DNA from: Sepiola atlantica
Lineage: Eukaryota > Mollusca > Cephalopoda > Sepiida > Sepiolidae
Assembly: GCA_963556195.1 (NCBI GenBank)
Contig: OY744547.1
Location: forward strand, 3,859,671 to 3,923,670
Length of the DNA: 64,000 nt
Reading direction: 5' to 3'
A program made the position numbers and the translations under genes. Positions 1-14,800 of this stretch are shown one piece after another. The stretch's first letter is position 1; every line of letters begins with the position of its first letter. Below the pieces are notes generated by a model that did not search any database, was not told the origin of the DNA, and was given only the letters and a program-made list of their open reading frames with translations.

Positions 1-42
<42 letters not shown>

Positions 43-49
43 GGGGGGG
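1..49. repeat. (TA)n microsatellite followed by a G9 run
   Basis: Pure TA dinucleotides run to base 39 and are followed by nine G. The tract abuts the hairpin element at 48-150. A (TA)n tract also lies just left of the second copy of that element at 52271, so the element either prefers TA targets or carries the tract with it. Confidence 0.95.
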
Positions 50-150
50 TACAGAAGAATTAGTACAACATTCGTACCGTCGGTTTCAAGCACGGAAGGA
101 CATAGCCATCCGGCTCTCTTCAGCTTCTGTTGTACTAATTTCTCTGTACC
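48..150 (-). ncRNA. Hairpin element that folds as a type I hammerhead ribozyme (copy 1)
   Basis: The two ends are near-perfect inverted repeats of about 23 bp, as in a small foldback element. Read on the minus strand, the inside matches the hammerhead core. CUGAAGA is at 123-117. Stem II is GAGC-CGGA paired with UCCG-(bulged U)-GCUU (116-109 with 96-88). GAA is at 87-85. Stem III is ACC/GGU (84-82 with 78-76) with a GAC loop. The residue at the cleavage position (17) is A75. Stem I is one G-C pair, a 3x3 internal loop, then at least ten pairs running into the terminal inverted repeat. The hammerhead fold is established knowledge; assigning it here is by eye. Core position 7 is A rather than the usual U, which the consensus tolerates. 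A diverged second copy at 52271 keeps the core and stem III. Confidence 0.62.
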
Positions 151-1070
<920 letters not shown>

Positions 1071-1315
1071 GAAGAAACACGCAGGGGACGTTTTTCGCAT
1101 TGAATTAATAATACTGGAAGTTATCTACATAAAAACTAAAAAAATCTAAAATTAACAGCATCACATATGAAACCAGTGGTAACATTTTAAAATGCTTAAT
1201 GTAATGCGATTTTGGTCTGTGATGCAATCCAGCGTTGCTGAATTTAAATCGTCAACGAGTTTCTGGAACAATCTTATTAATTATATATATTCTCGTAAAC
1301 ATGAATTTAATTAAT
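1071..1315. other. Left flank of the satellite; nothing recognised
   Basis: Non-repetitive AT-rich sequence between the Penelope-like fragment and the first 99-bp unit. The last bases before the array are AATTAATTATAAC, which could be a remnant of the unit's own CATCAATAAC phase. Confidence 0.5.
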
Positions 1316-1323
1316 TATAACAT

Positions 1324-2300
1324 CTATAAAAACGGTATTGCCTTTTTATCCATATTTTTGTTATTATAAATCAATATGTATTTTCTGTAATATGATTGTA
1401 TTTGTATGTCATCAATAACATCTATAAAAACGGTATTACCTTTTTTATCCATATTTTTGTTATTATAAATCAATATGAATTTTCTGTAATATGATTGTAT
1501 TTGTATGTCATGAATAGCATCTATAAAAACGGTATTGCCTTTTTTATCCATATTTTTTGAATTATAAATCAATATGAATTTTCTGTAATATGATTGTATT
1601 TGTATGTCATCAATAACATCTATAAAAACGGTATTGCCTTTTTTATCCATATTTTTTTATTATAAATCAATACGTATTTTCTGTAATATGATTGTATTTG
1701 TATGTCATCAATAACATCTATAAAAACGGTATTACCTTTTTTATCCATATTTTTGTTATTATAAATCAATATGTATTTTCTGTAATATGATTGTATTTGT
1801 ATGTCATGAATAGCATCTATAAAAACGGTATTGCCTTTTTTATCCATATTTTTTGAATTATAAATCAATATGAATTTTCTGTAATATGATTGTATTTGTA
1901 TGTCATCAATAACATCTATAAAAACGGTATTGCCTTTTTTATCCATATTTTTTTATTATAAATCAATACGTATTTTCTGTAATATGATTGTATTTGTATG
2001 TCATCAATAACATCTATAAAAACGGTATTACCTTTTTTATCCATATTTTTGTTATTATAAATCAATATGTATTTTCTGTAATATGATTGTATTTGTATGT
2101 CATGAATAGCATCTATAAAAACGGTATTGCCTTTTTTATCCATATTTTTTGAATTATAAATCAATATGAATTTTCTGTAATATGATTGTATTTGTATGTC
2201 ATCAATAACATCTATAAAAACGGTATTGCCTTTTTTATCCATATTTTTTTATTATAAATCAATACGTATATTCTGTAATATGATTGTATTTGTATGTCAT
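1324..2300. repeat. 296-bp higher-order repeat inside the 99-bp satellite
   Basis: Three-unit blocks of 99+99+98 bp recur at 1324, 1620, 1916 and 2212, an exact 296-bp step. Each block carries the same ordered set of variants: TTTTTTGAATTATAAATC in one unit, a CATGAATAGC unit, and a 98-bp unit with ATTTTTTTATTATAAATC followed by CAATACG. The blocks are nearly identical, so this trimer spread recently at the left edge of the array. Confidence 0.85.
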
Positions 2301-4719
2301 CAATAACATCTATAAAAACGGTATTGCCTTTTTTATCCATATTTTTGTTATTATAAATCAATATGTATTTTCTGTAATATGATTGTATTTGTATGTCATC
2401 AATAACATCTATAAAAACGGTATTGCCTTTTTTATCCATATTTTTGTTATTATAAATCAATATGTATTTTCTGTAATATGATTGTATTTGTATGTCATCA
2501 ATAACATCTATAAAAACGGTATTGCCTTTTTTATCCATATTTTTGTTATTATAAATCAATATGTATTTTCTGTAATATGATTGTATTTGTATGTCATCAA
2601 TAACATCTATAAAAACGGTATTGCCTTTTTTATCCATTATTTTGTTATTATAAATCAATATGAATTTTCTGTAATATGATTGTATTTGTATGTCATCAAT
2701 AACATCTATAAAAACGGTATTGCCTTTTTTATCCATATTTTTGTTATTATAAATCAATATGTATTTTCTGTAATATGATTGTATTTGTATGTCACCAATA
2801 ACATCTATAAAAACGGTATTGCCTTTTTTATCCATTATTTTGTTATTATAAATCAATATGTATTTTCTGTAATATGATTGTATTTGTATGTCATCAATAA
2901 CATCTATAAAAACGGTATTGCCTTTTTTATCCATTATTTTGTTATTATAAATCAATATGTATTTTCTGTAATATGATTGTATTTGTATGTCATCAATAAC
3001 ATCTATAAAAACGGTATTGCCTTTTTTATCCATTATTTTGTTATTATAAATCAATATGAATTTTCTGTAATATGATTGTATTTGTATGTCATCAATAACA
3101 TCTATTAAAACGGTATTGCTTTTTTTATCCATATTTTTGTTATTATAAATCAATATGAATTTTCTGTAATATGATTGTATTTGTATGTCATCAATAACAT
3201 CTATAAAAACGGTATTGCCTTTTTTATCCATATTTTTGTTATTATAAATCAATATGAATTTTCTGTAATATGATTGTATTTGTATGTCATCAATAACATC
3301 TATAAAAACGGTATTGCCTTTTTTATCCATATTTTTGTTATTATAAATCAATATGTATTTTCTGTAATATGATTGTATTTGTATGTCATCAATAGCATCT
3401 ATAAAAACGGTATTACCTTTTTTATCCATATTTTTGTTATTATAAATCAATATGTATTTTCTGTAATATGATTGTATTTGTATGTCATCAATAACATCTA
3501 TAAAAACGGTATTGCCTTTTTTATCCATTATTTTGTTATTATAAATCAATATGAATTTTCTGTAATATGATTGTATTTGTATGTCATCAATAACATCTAT
3601 AAAAACGGTATTGCCTTTTTTATCCATATTTTTGTTATTATAAATCAATATGTATTTTCTGTAATATGATTGTATTTGTATGTCATCAATAACATCTATA
3701 AAAACGGTATTGCCTTTTTTATCCATATTTTTGTTATTATAAATCAATATGAATTTTCTGTAATATGATTGTATTTGTATGTCATCAATAACATCTATAA
3801 AAACGGTATTGCCTTTTTTATCCATATTTTTGTTATTATAAATCAATATGAATTTTCTGTAATATGATTGTATTTGTATGTCATCAATAGCATCTATAAA
3901 AACGGTATTACCTTTTTTATCCATATTTTTGTTATTATAAATCAATATGTATTTTCTGTAATATGATTGTATTTGTATGTCATCAATAGCATCTATAAAA
4001 ACGGTATTACCTTTTTTATCCAAATTTTTGTTATTATAAATCAATATGAATTTTCTGTAATATGATTGTATTTGTATGTCATCAATAACATCTATAAAAA
4101 CGGTATTGCCTTTTTTATCCATATTTTTGTTATTATAAATCAATACGTATTTTCTGTAATATGATTGTATTTGTATGTCATCAATAACATCTATAAAAAC
4201 GGTATTGCCTTTTTTATCCATATTCTTGTTATTATAAATCAATATGAATTTTCTGTAATATGATTGTATTTGTATGTCATCAATAACATCTATAAAAACG
4301 GTATTGCCTTTTTTATCCATATTTTTGTTATTATAAATCAATATGAATTTTCTGTAATATGACTGTATTTGTATGTCATCAATAACATCTATAAAAACGG
4401 TATTGCCTTTTTTATCCATATTTTTTAAATTATAAATCAATATGAATTTTCTGTAATATGACTGTATTTGTATGTCATCAATAACATCTATAAAAACGGT
4501 ATTGCCTTTTTTATCCATATTTTTGTTATTATAAATCAATATGAATTTTCTGTAATATGATTGTATTTGTATGTCATCAATAACATCTATAAAAACGGTA
4601 TTGCCTTTTTTATCCATATTTTTTTAATTATAAATCAATATGAATTTTCTGTAATATGATTGTATTTGTATGTCATCAATAACATCTATAAAAACGGTAT
4701 TGCCTTTTTTATCCATATT

Positions 4720-6725
4720 TTTGCTATTATAAATCAATATGAATTTTCTGTAATATGATTGTATTTGTATGTCATCAATAACATCTATAAAAACGGTATT
4801 GCCTTTTTTATCCATATTTTTGTTATTATAAATCAATATGAATTTTCTGTAATATGATTGTATTTGTATGTCATCAATAACATCTATAAAAACGGTATTG
4901 CCTTTTTTATCCATATTTTTGCTATTATAAATCAATATGAATTTTCTGTAATATGATTGTATTTGTATGTCATCAATAACATCTATAAAAACGGTATTGC
5001 CTTTTTTATCCATATTTTTGCTATTATAAATCAATATGAATTTTCTGTAATATGATTGTATTTGTATGTCATCAATAACATCTATAAAAACGGTATTGCC
5101 TTTTTTATCCATATTTTTGCTATTATAAATCAATATGAATTTTCTGTAATATGATTGTATTTGTATGTCATCAATAACATCTATAAAAACGGTATTGCCT
5201 TTTTTATCCATATTTTTGCTATTATAAATCAATATGTATTTTCTGTAATATGATTGTATTTGTATGTCATCAATAACATCTATAAAAACGGTATTGCCTT
5301 TTTTATCCATATTTTTGCTATTATAAATCAATATGAATTTTCTGTAATATGATTGTATTTGTATGTCATCAATAACATCTATAAAAACGGTATTGCCTTT
5401 TTTATCCATATTTTTGTTATTATAAATCAATATGAATTTTCTGTAATATGATTGTATTTGTATGTCATCAATAACATCTATAAAAACGGTATTGCCTTTT
5501 TTATCCATATTTTTGTTATTATAAATCAATATGAATTTTCTGTAATATGATTGTATTTGTATGTCATCAATAACATCTATAAAAACGGTATTGCCTTTTT
5601 TATCCATATTTTTGTTATTATAAATCAATATGAATTTTCTGTAATATGATTGTATTTGTATGTCATCAATAACATCTATAAAAACGGTATTGCCTTTTTT
5701 ATCCATATTTTTGCTATTATAAATCAATATGAATTTTCTGTAATATGATTGTATTTGTATGTCATCAATAACATCTATAAAAACGGTATTGCCTTTTTTA
5801 TCCATATTTTTGCTATTATAAATCAATATGAATTTTCTGTAATATGATTGTATTTGTATGTCATCAATAACATCTATAAAAACGGTATTGCCTTTTTTAT
5901 CCATATTTTTGCTATTATAAATCAATATGTATTTTCTGTAATATGATTGTATTTGTATGTCATCAATAACATCTATAAAAACGGTATTGCCTTTTTTATC
6001 CATATTTTTGCTATTATAAATCAATATGAATTTTCTGTAATATGATTGTATTTGTATGTCATCAATAACATCTATAAAAACGGTATTGCCTTTTTTATCC
6101 ATATTTTTGCTATTATAAATCAATATGAATTTTCTGTAATATGATTGTATTTGTATGTCATCAATAACATCTATAAAAACGGTATTGCCTTTTTTATCCA
6201 TATTTTTGTTATTATAAATCAATATGTATTTTCTGTAATATGATTGTATTTGTATGTCATCAATAACATCTATAAAAACGGTATTGCCTTTTTTATCCAT
6301 ATTTTTGTTATTATAAATCAATATGAATTTTCTGTAATATGACTGTATTTGTATGTCATCAATAACATCTATAAAAACGGTATTGCCTTTTTTATCCATA
6401 GTTTTGTTATTATAAATCAATATGAATTTTCTGTAATATGATTGTATTTGTATGTCATCAATAACATCTATAAAAACGGTATTGCCTTTTTTATCCATAT
6501 TTTTGCTATTATAAATCAATATGAATTTTCTGTAATATGATTGTATTTGTATGTCATCAATAACATCTATAAAAACGGTATTGCCTTTTTTATCCATATT
6601 TTTGCTATTATAAATCAATATGAATTTTCTGTAATATGATTGTATTTGTATGTCATCAATAACATCTATAAAAACGGTATTGCCTTTTTTATCCATATTT
6701 TTGCTATTATAAATCAATATGAATT
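4720..6725. repeat. Satellite domain marked by the GCTATTATAAATC variant
   Basis: Within this stretch many units carry TTTTTGCTATTATAAATC instead of TTTTTGTTATTATAAATC. Elsewhere the variant is nearly absent (one isolated unit near 11755). Clustering of a private base change marks a block homogenised by local unequal exchange or conversion. Confidence 0.75.
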
Positions 6726-7620
6726 TTCTGTAATATGATTGTATTTGTATGTCATCAATAACATCTATAAAAACGGTATTGCCTTTTTTATCCATATTTT
6801 TGTTATTATAAATCAATATGTATTTTCTGTAATATGATTGTATTTGTATGTCATCAATAACATCTATAAAAACGGTATTGCCTTTTTTATCCATATTTTT
6901 GTTATTATAAATCAATATGAATTTTCTGTAATATGATTGTATTTGTATGTCATCAATAACATCTATAAAAACGGTATTGCCTTTTTTATCCATATTTTTG
7001 TTATTATAAATCAATATGAATTTTCTGTAATATGATTGTATTTGTATGTCATCAATAACATCTATAAAAACGGTATTGCCTTTTTTATCCATATTTTTGT
7101 TATTATAAATCAATATGTATTTTCTTTAATATGATTGTATTTGTATGTCATTAATAACATCTATAAAAACGGTATTGCCTTTTTTATCCCTATTTTTGTT
7201 ATTATAAATCAATATGTATTTTCTGTAATATGATTGTATTTGTATGTCATCAATAACATCTATAAAAACGGTATTGCCTTTTTTATCCATATTTTTGTTA
7301 TTATAAATCAATATGAATTTTCTGTAATATGATTGTATTTGTATGTCATCAATAACATCTATAAAAACGGTATTGCCTTTTTTATCCATATTTTTGTTAT
7401 TATAAATCAATATGAATTTTCTGTAATATGATTGTATTTGTATGTCATCAATAACATCTATTAAAACGGTATTGCCTTTTTTATCCATATTTTTGTTATT
7501 ATAAATCAATATGTATTTTATTTAATATGATTGTATTTGTATGTCATCAATAACATCTATAAAAACGGTATTGCCTTTTTTATCCATATTTTTGTTATTA
7601 TAAATCAATATGTATTTTCT

Positions 7621-9291
7621 TTAATATGATTGTATTTGTATGTCATTAATAACATCTATAAAAACGGTATTGCCTTTTTTATCCATATTTTTGTTATTAT
7701 AAATCAATATGTATTTTCTGTAATATGATTGTATTTGTATGTCATCAATAACATCTATAAAAACGGTATTGCCTTTTTTATCCTTATTTTTGTTATTATA
7801 AATCAATATGTATTTTCTGTAATATGATTGTATTTGTATGTCATCAATAACATCTATAAAAACGGTATTGCCATTTTTATCTATATTTTTGTTATTATAA
7901 ATCAATATGAATTTTCTTTAATATTATTGTATTTGTATGTCATCAATAACATCTATAAAAACGGTATTGCCTTTTTTATCCATATTTTTGTTATTATAAA
8001 TCAATATGAATTTTCTGTAATATGATTGTATTTGTATGTCATCAATAACATCTATAAAAACGGTATTGCCTTTTTTATCCATATTTTTGTTATTATAAAT
8101 CAATATGTATTTTCTTTAATATGATTGTATTTGTATGTCATTAATAACATCTATAAAAACGGTATTGCCTTTTTTATCCCTATTTTTGTTATTATAAATC
8201 AATATGTATTTTCTTTAATATGATTGTATTTGTATGTCATCAATAACATCTATAAAAACGGTATTGCCTTTTTTATCCATATTTTTGTTATTATAAATCA
8301 ATATGAATTTTCTGTAATATGATTGTATTTGTATGTCATCAATAACATCTATAAAAACGGTATTGCCTTTTTTATCCATATTTTTGTTATTATAAATCAA
8401 TATGAATTTTCTGTAATATGATTGTATTTGTATGTCATCAATAACATCTATAAAAACGGTATTGCCTTTTTTATCCATATTTTTGTTATTATAAATCAAT
8501 ATGAATTTTCTGTAATATGATTGTATTTGTATGTCATCAATAACATCTATAAAAACGGTATTGCCTTTTTTATCCATATTTTTGTTATTATAAATCAATA
8601 TGAATTTTCTGTAATATGATTGTATTTGTATGTCATCAATAACATCTATAAAAACGGTATTGCCTTTTTTATCCATATTTTTGTTATTATAAATCAATAT
8701 GAATTTTCTGTAATATGATTGTATTTGTATGTCATCAATAACATCTATAAAAACGGTATTGCCTTTTTTATCCATATTTTTGTTATTATAAATCAATATG
8801 AATTTTCTGTAATATGATTGTATTTGTATGTCATCAATAACATCTATTAAAACGGTATTGCCTTTTTTATCCATATTTTTGTTATTATAAATCAATATGT
8901 ATTTTCTTTAATATGATTGTATTTGTATGTCATCAATAACATCTATAAAAACGGTATTGCCTTTTTTATCCATATTTTTGTTATTATAAATCAATATGTA
9001 TTTTCTTTAATATGATTGTATTTGTATGTCATTAATAACATCTATAAAAACGGTATTGCCTTTTTTATCCATATTTTTGTTATTATAAATCAATATGTAT
9101 TTTCTGTAATATGATTGTATTTGTATGTCATCAATAACATCTATAAAAACGGTATTGCCTTTTTTATCCTTATTTTTGTTATTATAAATCAATATGTATT
9201 TTCTGTAATATGATTGTGTTTGTATGTCATCAATAACATCTATAAAAACGGTATTGCCATTTTTATCTATATTTTTGTTATTATAAATCAA
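7621..9291. repeat. 14-unit (1386-bp) higher-order duplication in the satellite
   Basis: The run with a CCATTTTTATCTATATT unit and a TTTCTTTAATATTATTG unit at about 7621-8025 recurs at about 9007-9411, an offset of exactly 14 x 99 bp. A few differences (for example TGTGTTTG in the second copy) show it is not an assembly echo of a single tract. Confidence 0.75.
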
Positions 9292-10021
9292 TATGAATTT
9301 TCTTTAATATTATTGTATTTGTATGTCATCAATAACATCTATAAAAACGGTATTGCCTTTTTTATCCATATTTTTGTTATTATAAATCAATATGAATTTT
9401 CTGTAATATGATTGTATTTGTATGTCATCAATAACATCTATTAAAACGGTATTGCCTTTTTTATCCATATTTTTGTTATTATAAATCAATATGTATTTTC
9501 TTTAATATGATTGTATTTGTATGTCATCAATAACATCTATAAAAACGGTATTGCCTTTTTTATCCATATTTTTGTTATTATAAATCAATATGTATTTTCT
9601 TTAATATGATTGTATTTGTATGTCATTAATAACATCTATAAAAACGGTATTGCCTTTTTTATCCTTATTTTTGTTATTATAAATCAATATGTATTTTCTG
9701 TAATATGATTGTATTTGTATGTCATCAATAACATCTATAAAAACGGTATTGCCTTTTTTATCCATATTTTTGTTATTATAAATCAATATGTATTTTCTGT
9801 AATATGATTGTATTTGTATGTCATCAATAACATCTATAAAAACGGTATTGCCTTTTTTATCCATATTTTTGTTATTATAAATCCATATGTATTTTCTGTA
9901 ATATGATTGTATTTGTATGTCATCAATAACATCTATAAAAACGGTATTGCCTTTTTTATCCATATTTTTGTTATTATAAATCAATATGTATTTTCTGTAA
10001 TATGATTGTATTTGTATGTCA

Positions 10022-11830
10022 TCAATAACATTTTATAAAAACGGTATTGCCTTTTTTATCCATATTTTTGTTATTATAAATCAATATGAATTTTCTGTAA
10101 TATGATTGTATTTGTATGTCATCAATAACATCTATAAAAACGGTATTGCCTTTTTTATCCATATTTTTGTTATTATAAATCAATATGTATTTTCTGTAAT
10201 ATGATTGTATTTGTATGTCATCAATAACATCTATAAAAACGGTATTGCCTTTTTTATCCATATTTTTGTTATTATAAATCAATATGAATTTTCTGTAATA
10301 TGATTGTATTTGTATGTCATCAATAACATCTATAAAAACGGTATTGCCTTTTTTATCCATATTTTTGTTATTATAAATCAATATGAATTTTCTGTAATAT
10401 GATTGTATTTGTATGTCATCAATAACATCTATAAAAACGGTATTGCCTTTTTTATCCATATTTTTGTTATTATAAATCAATATGTATTTTCTGTAATATG
10501 ATTGTATTTGTATGTCATCAATAACATCTATAAAAACGGTATTGCCTTTTTTATCCATATTTTTGTTATTATAAATCAATATGTATTTTCTGTAATATGA
10601 TTGTATTTGTATGTCATCAATAACATTTTATAAAAACGGTATTGCCTTTTTTATCCATATTTTTGTTATTATAAATCAATATGTATTTTCTGTAATATGA
10701 TTGTATTTGTATGTCATCAATAACATCTATAAAAACGGTATTGCCTTTTTTATCCATATTTTTGTTATTATAAATCAATATGTATTTTCTGTAATATGAT
10801 TGTATTTGTATGTCATCAATAACATCTATAAAAACGGTATTGCCTTTTTTATCCATATTTTTGTTATTATAAATCAATATGAATTTTCTGTAATATGATT
10901 GTATTTGTATGTCATCAATAACATCTATAAAAACGGTATTGCCTTTTTTTATCCATATTTTTGTTATTATAAATCAATATGAATTTTCTGTAATATGATT
11001 GTATTTGTATGTCATCAATAACATCTATAAAAACAGTATTGCCTTTTTTATCCATATTTTTGTTATTATAAATCAATATGAATTTTCTGTAATATGATTG
11101 TATTTGTATGTCATCAATAACATCTATAAAAACGGTATTGCCTTTTTTATCCATATTTTTGTTATTATAAATCAATATGAATTTTCTGTAATATGATTGT
11201 ATTTGTATGTCATCAATAACATCTATAAAAACGGTATTGCCTTTTTTTATCCATATTTTTGTTATTATAAATCAATATGAATTTTCTGTAATATGATTGT
11301 ATTTGTATGTCATCAATAACATCTATAAAAACAGTATTGCCTTTTTTATCCATATTTTTGTTATTATAAATCAATATCAATTTTCTGTAATATGATTGTA
11401 TTTGTATGTCATCAATAACATCTATAAAAACGGTATTTACTTTTTTATCCATATTTTTGTTATTATAAATCAATATGAATTTTCTGTAATATGATTGTAT
11501 TTGTATGTCATCAATAACATCTATAAAAACAGTATTGCCTTTTTTATCCATATTTTTGTTATTATAAATCAATATGAATTTTCTGTAATATGATTGTATT
11601 TGTATGTCATCAATAACATCTATAAAAACAGTATTGCCTTTTTTATCCATATTTTTGTTATTATAAATCAATATCAATTTTCTGTAATATGATTGTATTT
11701 GTATGTCATCAATAACATCTATAAAAACGGTATTGCCTTTTTTATCCATATTTTTGCTATTATAAATCAATATGAATTTTCTGTAATATGATTGTATTTG
11801 TATGTCATCAATAACATCTATAAAAACGGT
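10022..11830. repeat. Satellite sub-block with 298-bp steps and 100-bp units
   Basis: Units with one extra T in the T-run (CCTTTTTTTATCC) occur at 298-bp steps near 10915, 11213 and 11808, that is 3 x 99 + 1. Two units near 10027 and 10624 instead carry AACATTTTATAAAAACGG. Each extra base shifts the minus-strand frame, which breaks the open frames here. Confidence 0.65.
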
Positions 11831-14800
11831 ATTGCCTTTTTTTATCCATATTTTTGTTATTATAAATCAATATGAATTTTCTGTAATATGATTGTATTTG
11901 TATGTCATCAATAACATCTATAAAAACGGTATTGCCTTTTTTATCCATATTTTTGTTATTATAAATCAATATGAATTTTCTGTAATATGATTGTATTTGT
12001 ATGTCATTAATAACATCTATAAAAACGGTATTGCCTTTTTTATCCATATTTTTGTTATTATAAATCAATATTAATTTTCTGTAATATGATTGTATTTGTA
12101 TGTCATCAATAACATCTATAAAAACGGTATTGCCTTTTTTATCCATATTTTTGTTATTATAAATCAATATGAATTTTCTGTAATATGATTGTATTTGTAT
12201 GTCATTAATAACATCTATAAAAACGGTATTGCCTTTTTTATCCATATTTTTGTTATTATAAATCAATATTAATTTTCTGTAATATGATTGTATTTGTATG
12301 TCATGAATAACATCTATAAAAACGGTATTGCCTTTTTTATCCACATTTTTGTTATTATAAATCAATATTAATTTTCTGTAATATGATTGTATTTGTATGT
12401 CATCAATAACATCTATAAAAACGGTATTGCCTTTTTTATCCATATTTTTGTTATTATAAATCAATATGCATTTTCTGTAATATGATTGTATTTGTATGTC
12501 ATCAATAACATCTATTAAAACGGTATTGCCTTTTTTATCCATATTTTTGTTATTATAAATCAAACTGCATTTTCTGTAATATGATTGTATTTGTATGTCA
12601 TCAATAACATCTATAAAAACGGTATTACCTTTTTTATCCATATTTTTGTTATTATAAATCAATATGCATTTTCTGTAATATGATTGTATTTGTATGTCAT
12701 GAATAACATCTATACAAACGGTATTGCCTTTTTTATCCATATTTTTGTTATTATAAATCAATATGAATTTTCTGTAATATGATTGTATTTGTATGTCATC
12801 AATAACATCTATACAAACGGTATTGCCTTTTTTATCCATATTTTTGTTATTATAAATCAATATGAATTTTCTGTAATATGATTGTATTTGTATGTCATCA
12901 ATAACATCTATACAAACGGTATTGCCTTTTTTATCCATATTTTTGTTATTATAAATCAATATGCATTTTCTGTAATATGATTGTATTTGTATGTCATCAA
13001 TAACATCTATAAAAACGGTATTGCCTTTTTTTATCCATATTTTTGTTATTATAAATCAATATGAATTTTCTGTAATATGATTGTATTTGTATGTCATCAA
13101 TAACATCTATAAAAACGGTATTGCCTTTTTTTATCCATATTTTTGTTATTATAAATCAATATGAATTTTCTGTAATATGATTGTATTTGTATGTCATCAA
13201 TAACATCTATAAAAACGGTATTGCCTTTTTTTATCCATATTTTTGTTATTATAAATCAATATGAATTTTCTGTAATATGATTGTATTTGTATGTCATCAA
13301 TAACATCTATAAAAACGGTATTGCCTTTTTTATCCATATTTTTGTTATTATAAATCAATATGTATTTTCTGTAATATGATTGTATTTGTATGTCATCAAT
13401 AACATCTATTATAACGGTATTGCCTTTTTTATCCATATTTTTGTTATTATAAATCAATATGTATTTTCTGTAATATGATTGTATTTGTATGTCATCAATA
13501 ACATCTATAAAAACGGTATTGCCTTTTTTATCCATATTTTTTTAATTATAAATCAATATGAATTTTCTGTAATATGATTGTATTTGTATGTCATCAATAA
13601 CATCTATAAAAACGGTATTGCCTTTTTTATCCATATTTTTGTTATTATAAATCAATATGTATTTTCTGTAATATGATTGTATTTGTATGTCATCAATAAC
13701 ATCTATTAAAACGGTATTGCCTTTTTTATCCATATTTTTGTTATTATAAATCAATATGTATTTTCTGTAATATGATTGTATTTGTATGTCATCAATAACA
13801 TCTATAAAAACGGTATTGCCTTTTTTATCCATATTTTTGTTATTATAAATCAATATGTATTTTCTGTAATATGATTGTATTTGTATGTCATCAATAACAT
13901 CTATAAAAACGGTATTGCCTTTTCTATCCATATTTTTGTTATTATAAATCAATATGTATTTTCTGTAATATGATTGTATTTGTATGTCATCAATAACATC
14001 TATAAAAACGGTATTGCCTTTTCTATCCATATTTTTGTTATTATAAATCAATATGAATTTTCTGTAATATGATTGTATTTGTATGTCATCAATAACATCT
14101 ATAAAAACGGTATTGCCTTTTTTATCCATATTTTTGTTATTATAAATCAATATGAATTTTCTGTAATATGATTGTATTTGTATGTCATCAATAACATCTA
14201 TAAAAACGGTGTTGCCTTTTTTATCCATATTTTTGTTATTATAAATCAATATGAATTTTCTGTAATATGATTGTATTTGTATGTCATCAATAGCATCTAT
14301 AAAAACGGTATTACCTTTTTTATCCATATTTTTGTTATTATAAATCAATATGTATTTTCTGTAATATGATTGTATTTGTATGTCATCAATAACATCTATA
14401 AAAACGGTATTGCCTTTTCTATCCATATTTTTGTTATTATAAATCAATATGAATTTTCTGTAATATGATTGTATTTGTATGTCATCAATAACATCTATTA
14501 AAACGGTATTGCCTTTTCTATCCATATTTTTGTTATTATAAATCAATATGAATTTTCTGTAATATGATTGTATTTGTATGTCATCAATAGCATCTATAAA
14601 AACGGTATTACCTTTTTTATCCATATTTTTGTTATTATAAATCAATATGAATTTTCTGTAATATGATTGTATTTGTATGTCATCAATAGCATCTATAAAA
14701 ACGGTATTACCTTTTTTATCCATATTTTTGTTATTATAAATCAATATGTATTTTCTGTAATATGATTGTATTTGTATGTCATCAATAACATCTATAAAAA

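Noticed and set aside
7828..8025. Plus-strand 65-residue frames (also at 9214, 18130, 27534, 37841, 38336)
   Set aside because: Each is two satellite units in which a local variant removes the usual TGA. They are identical by duplication, not by selection.
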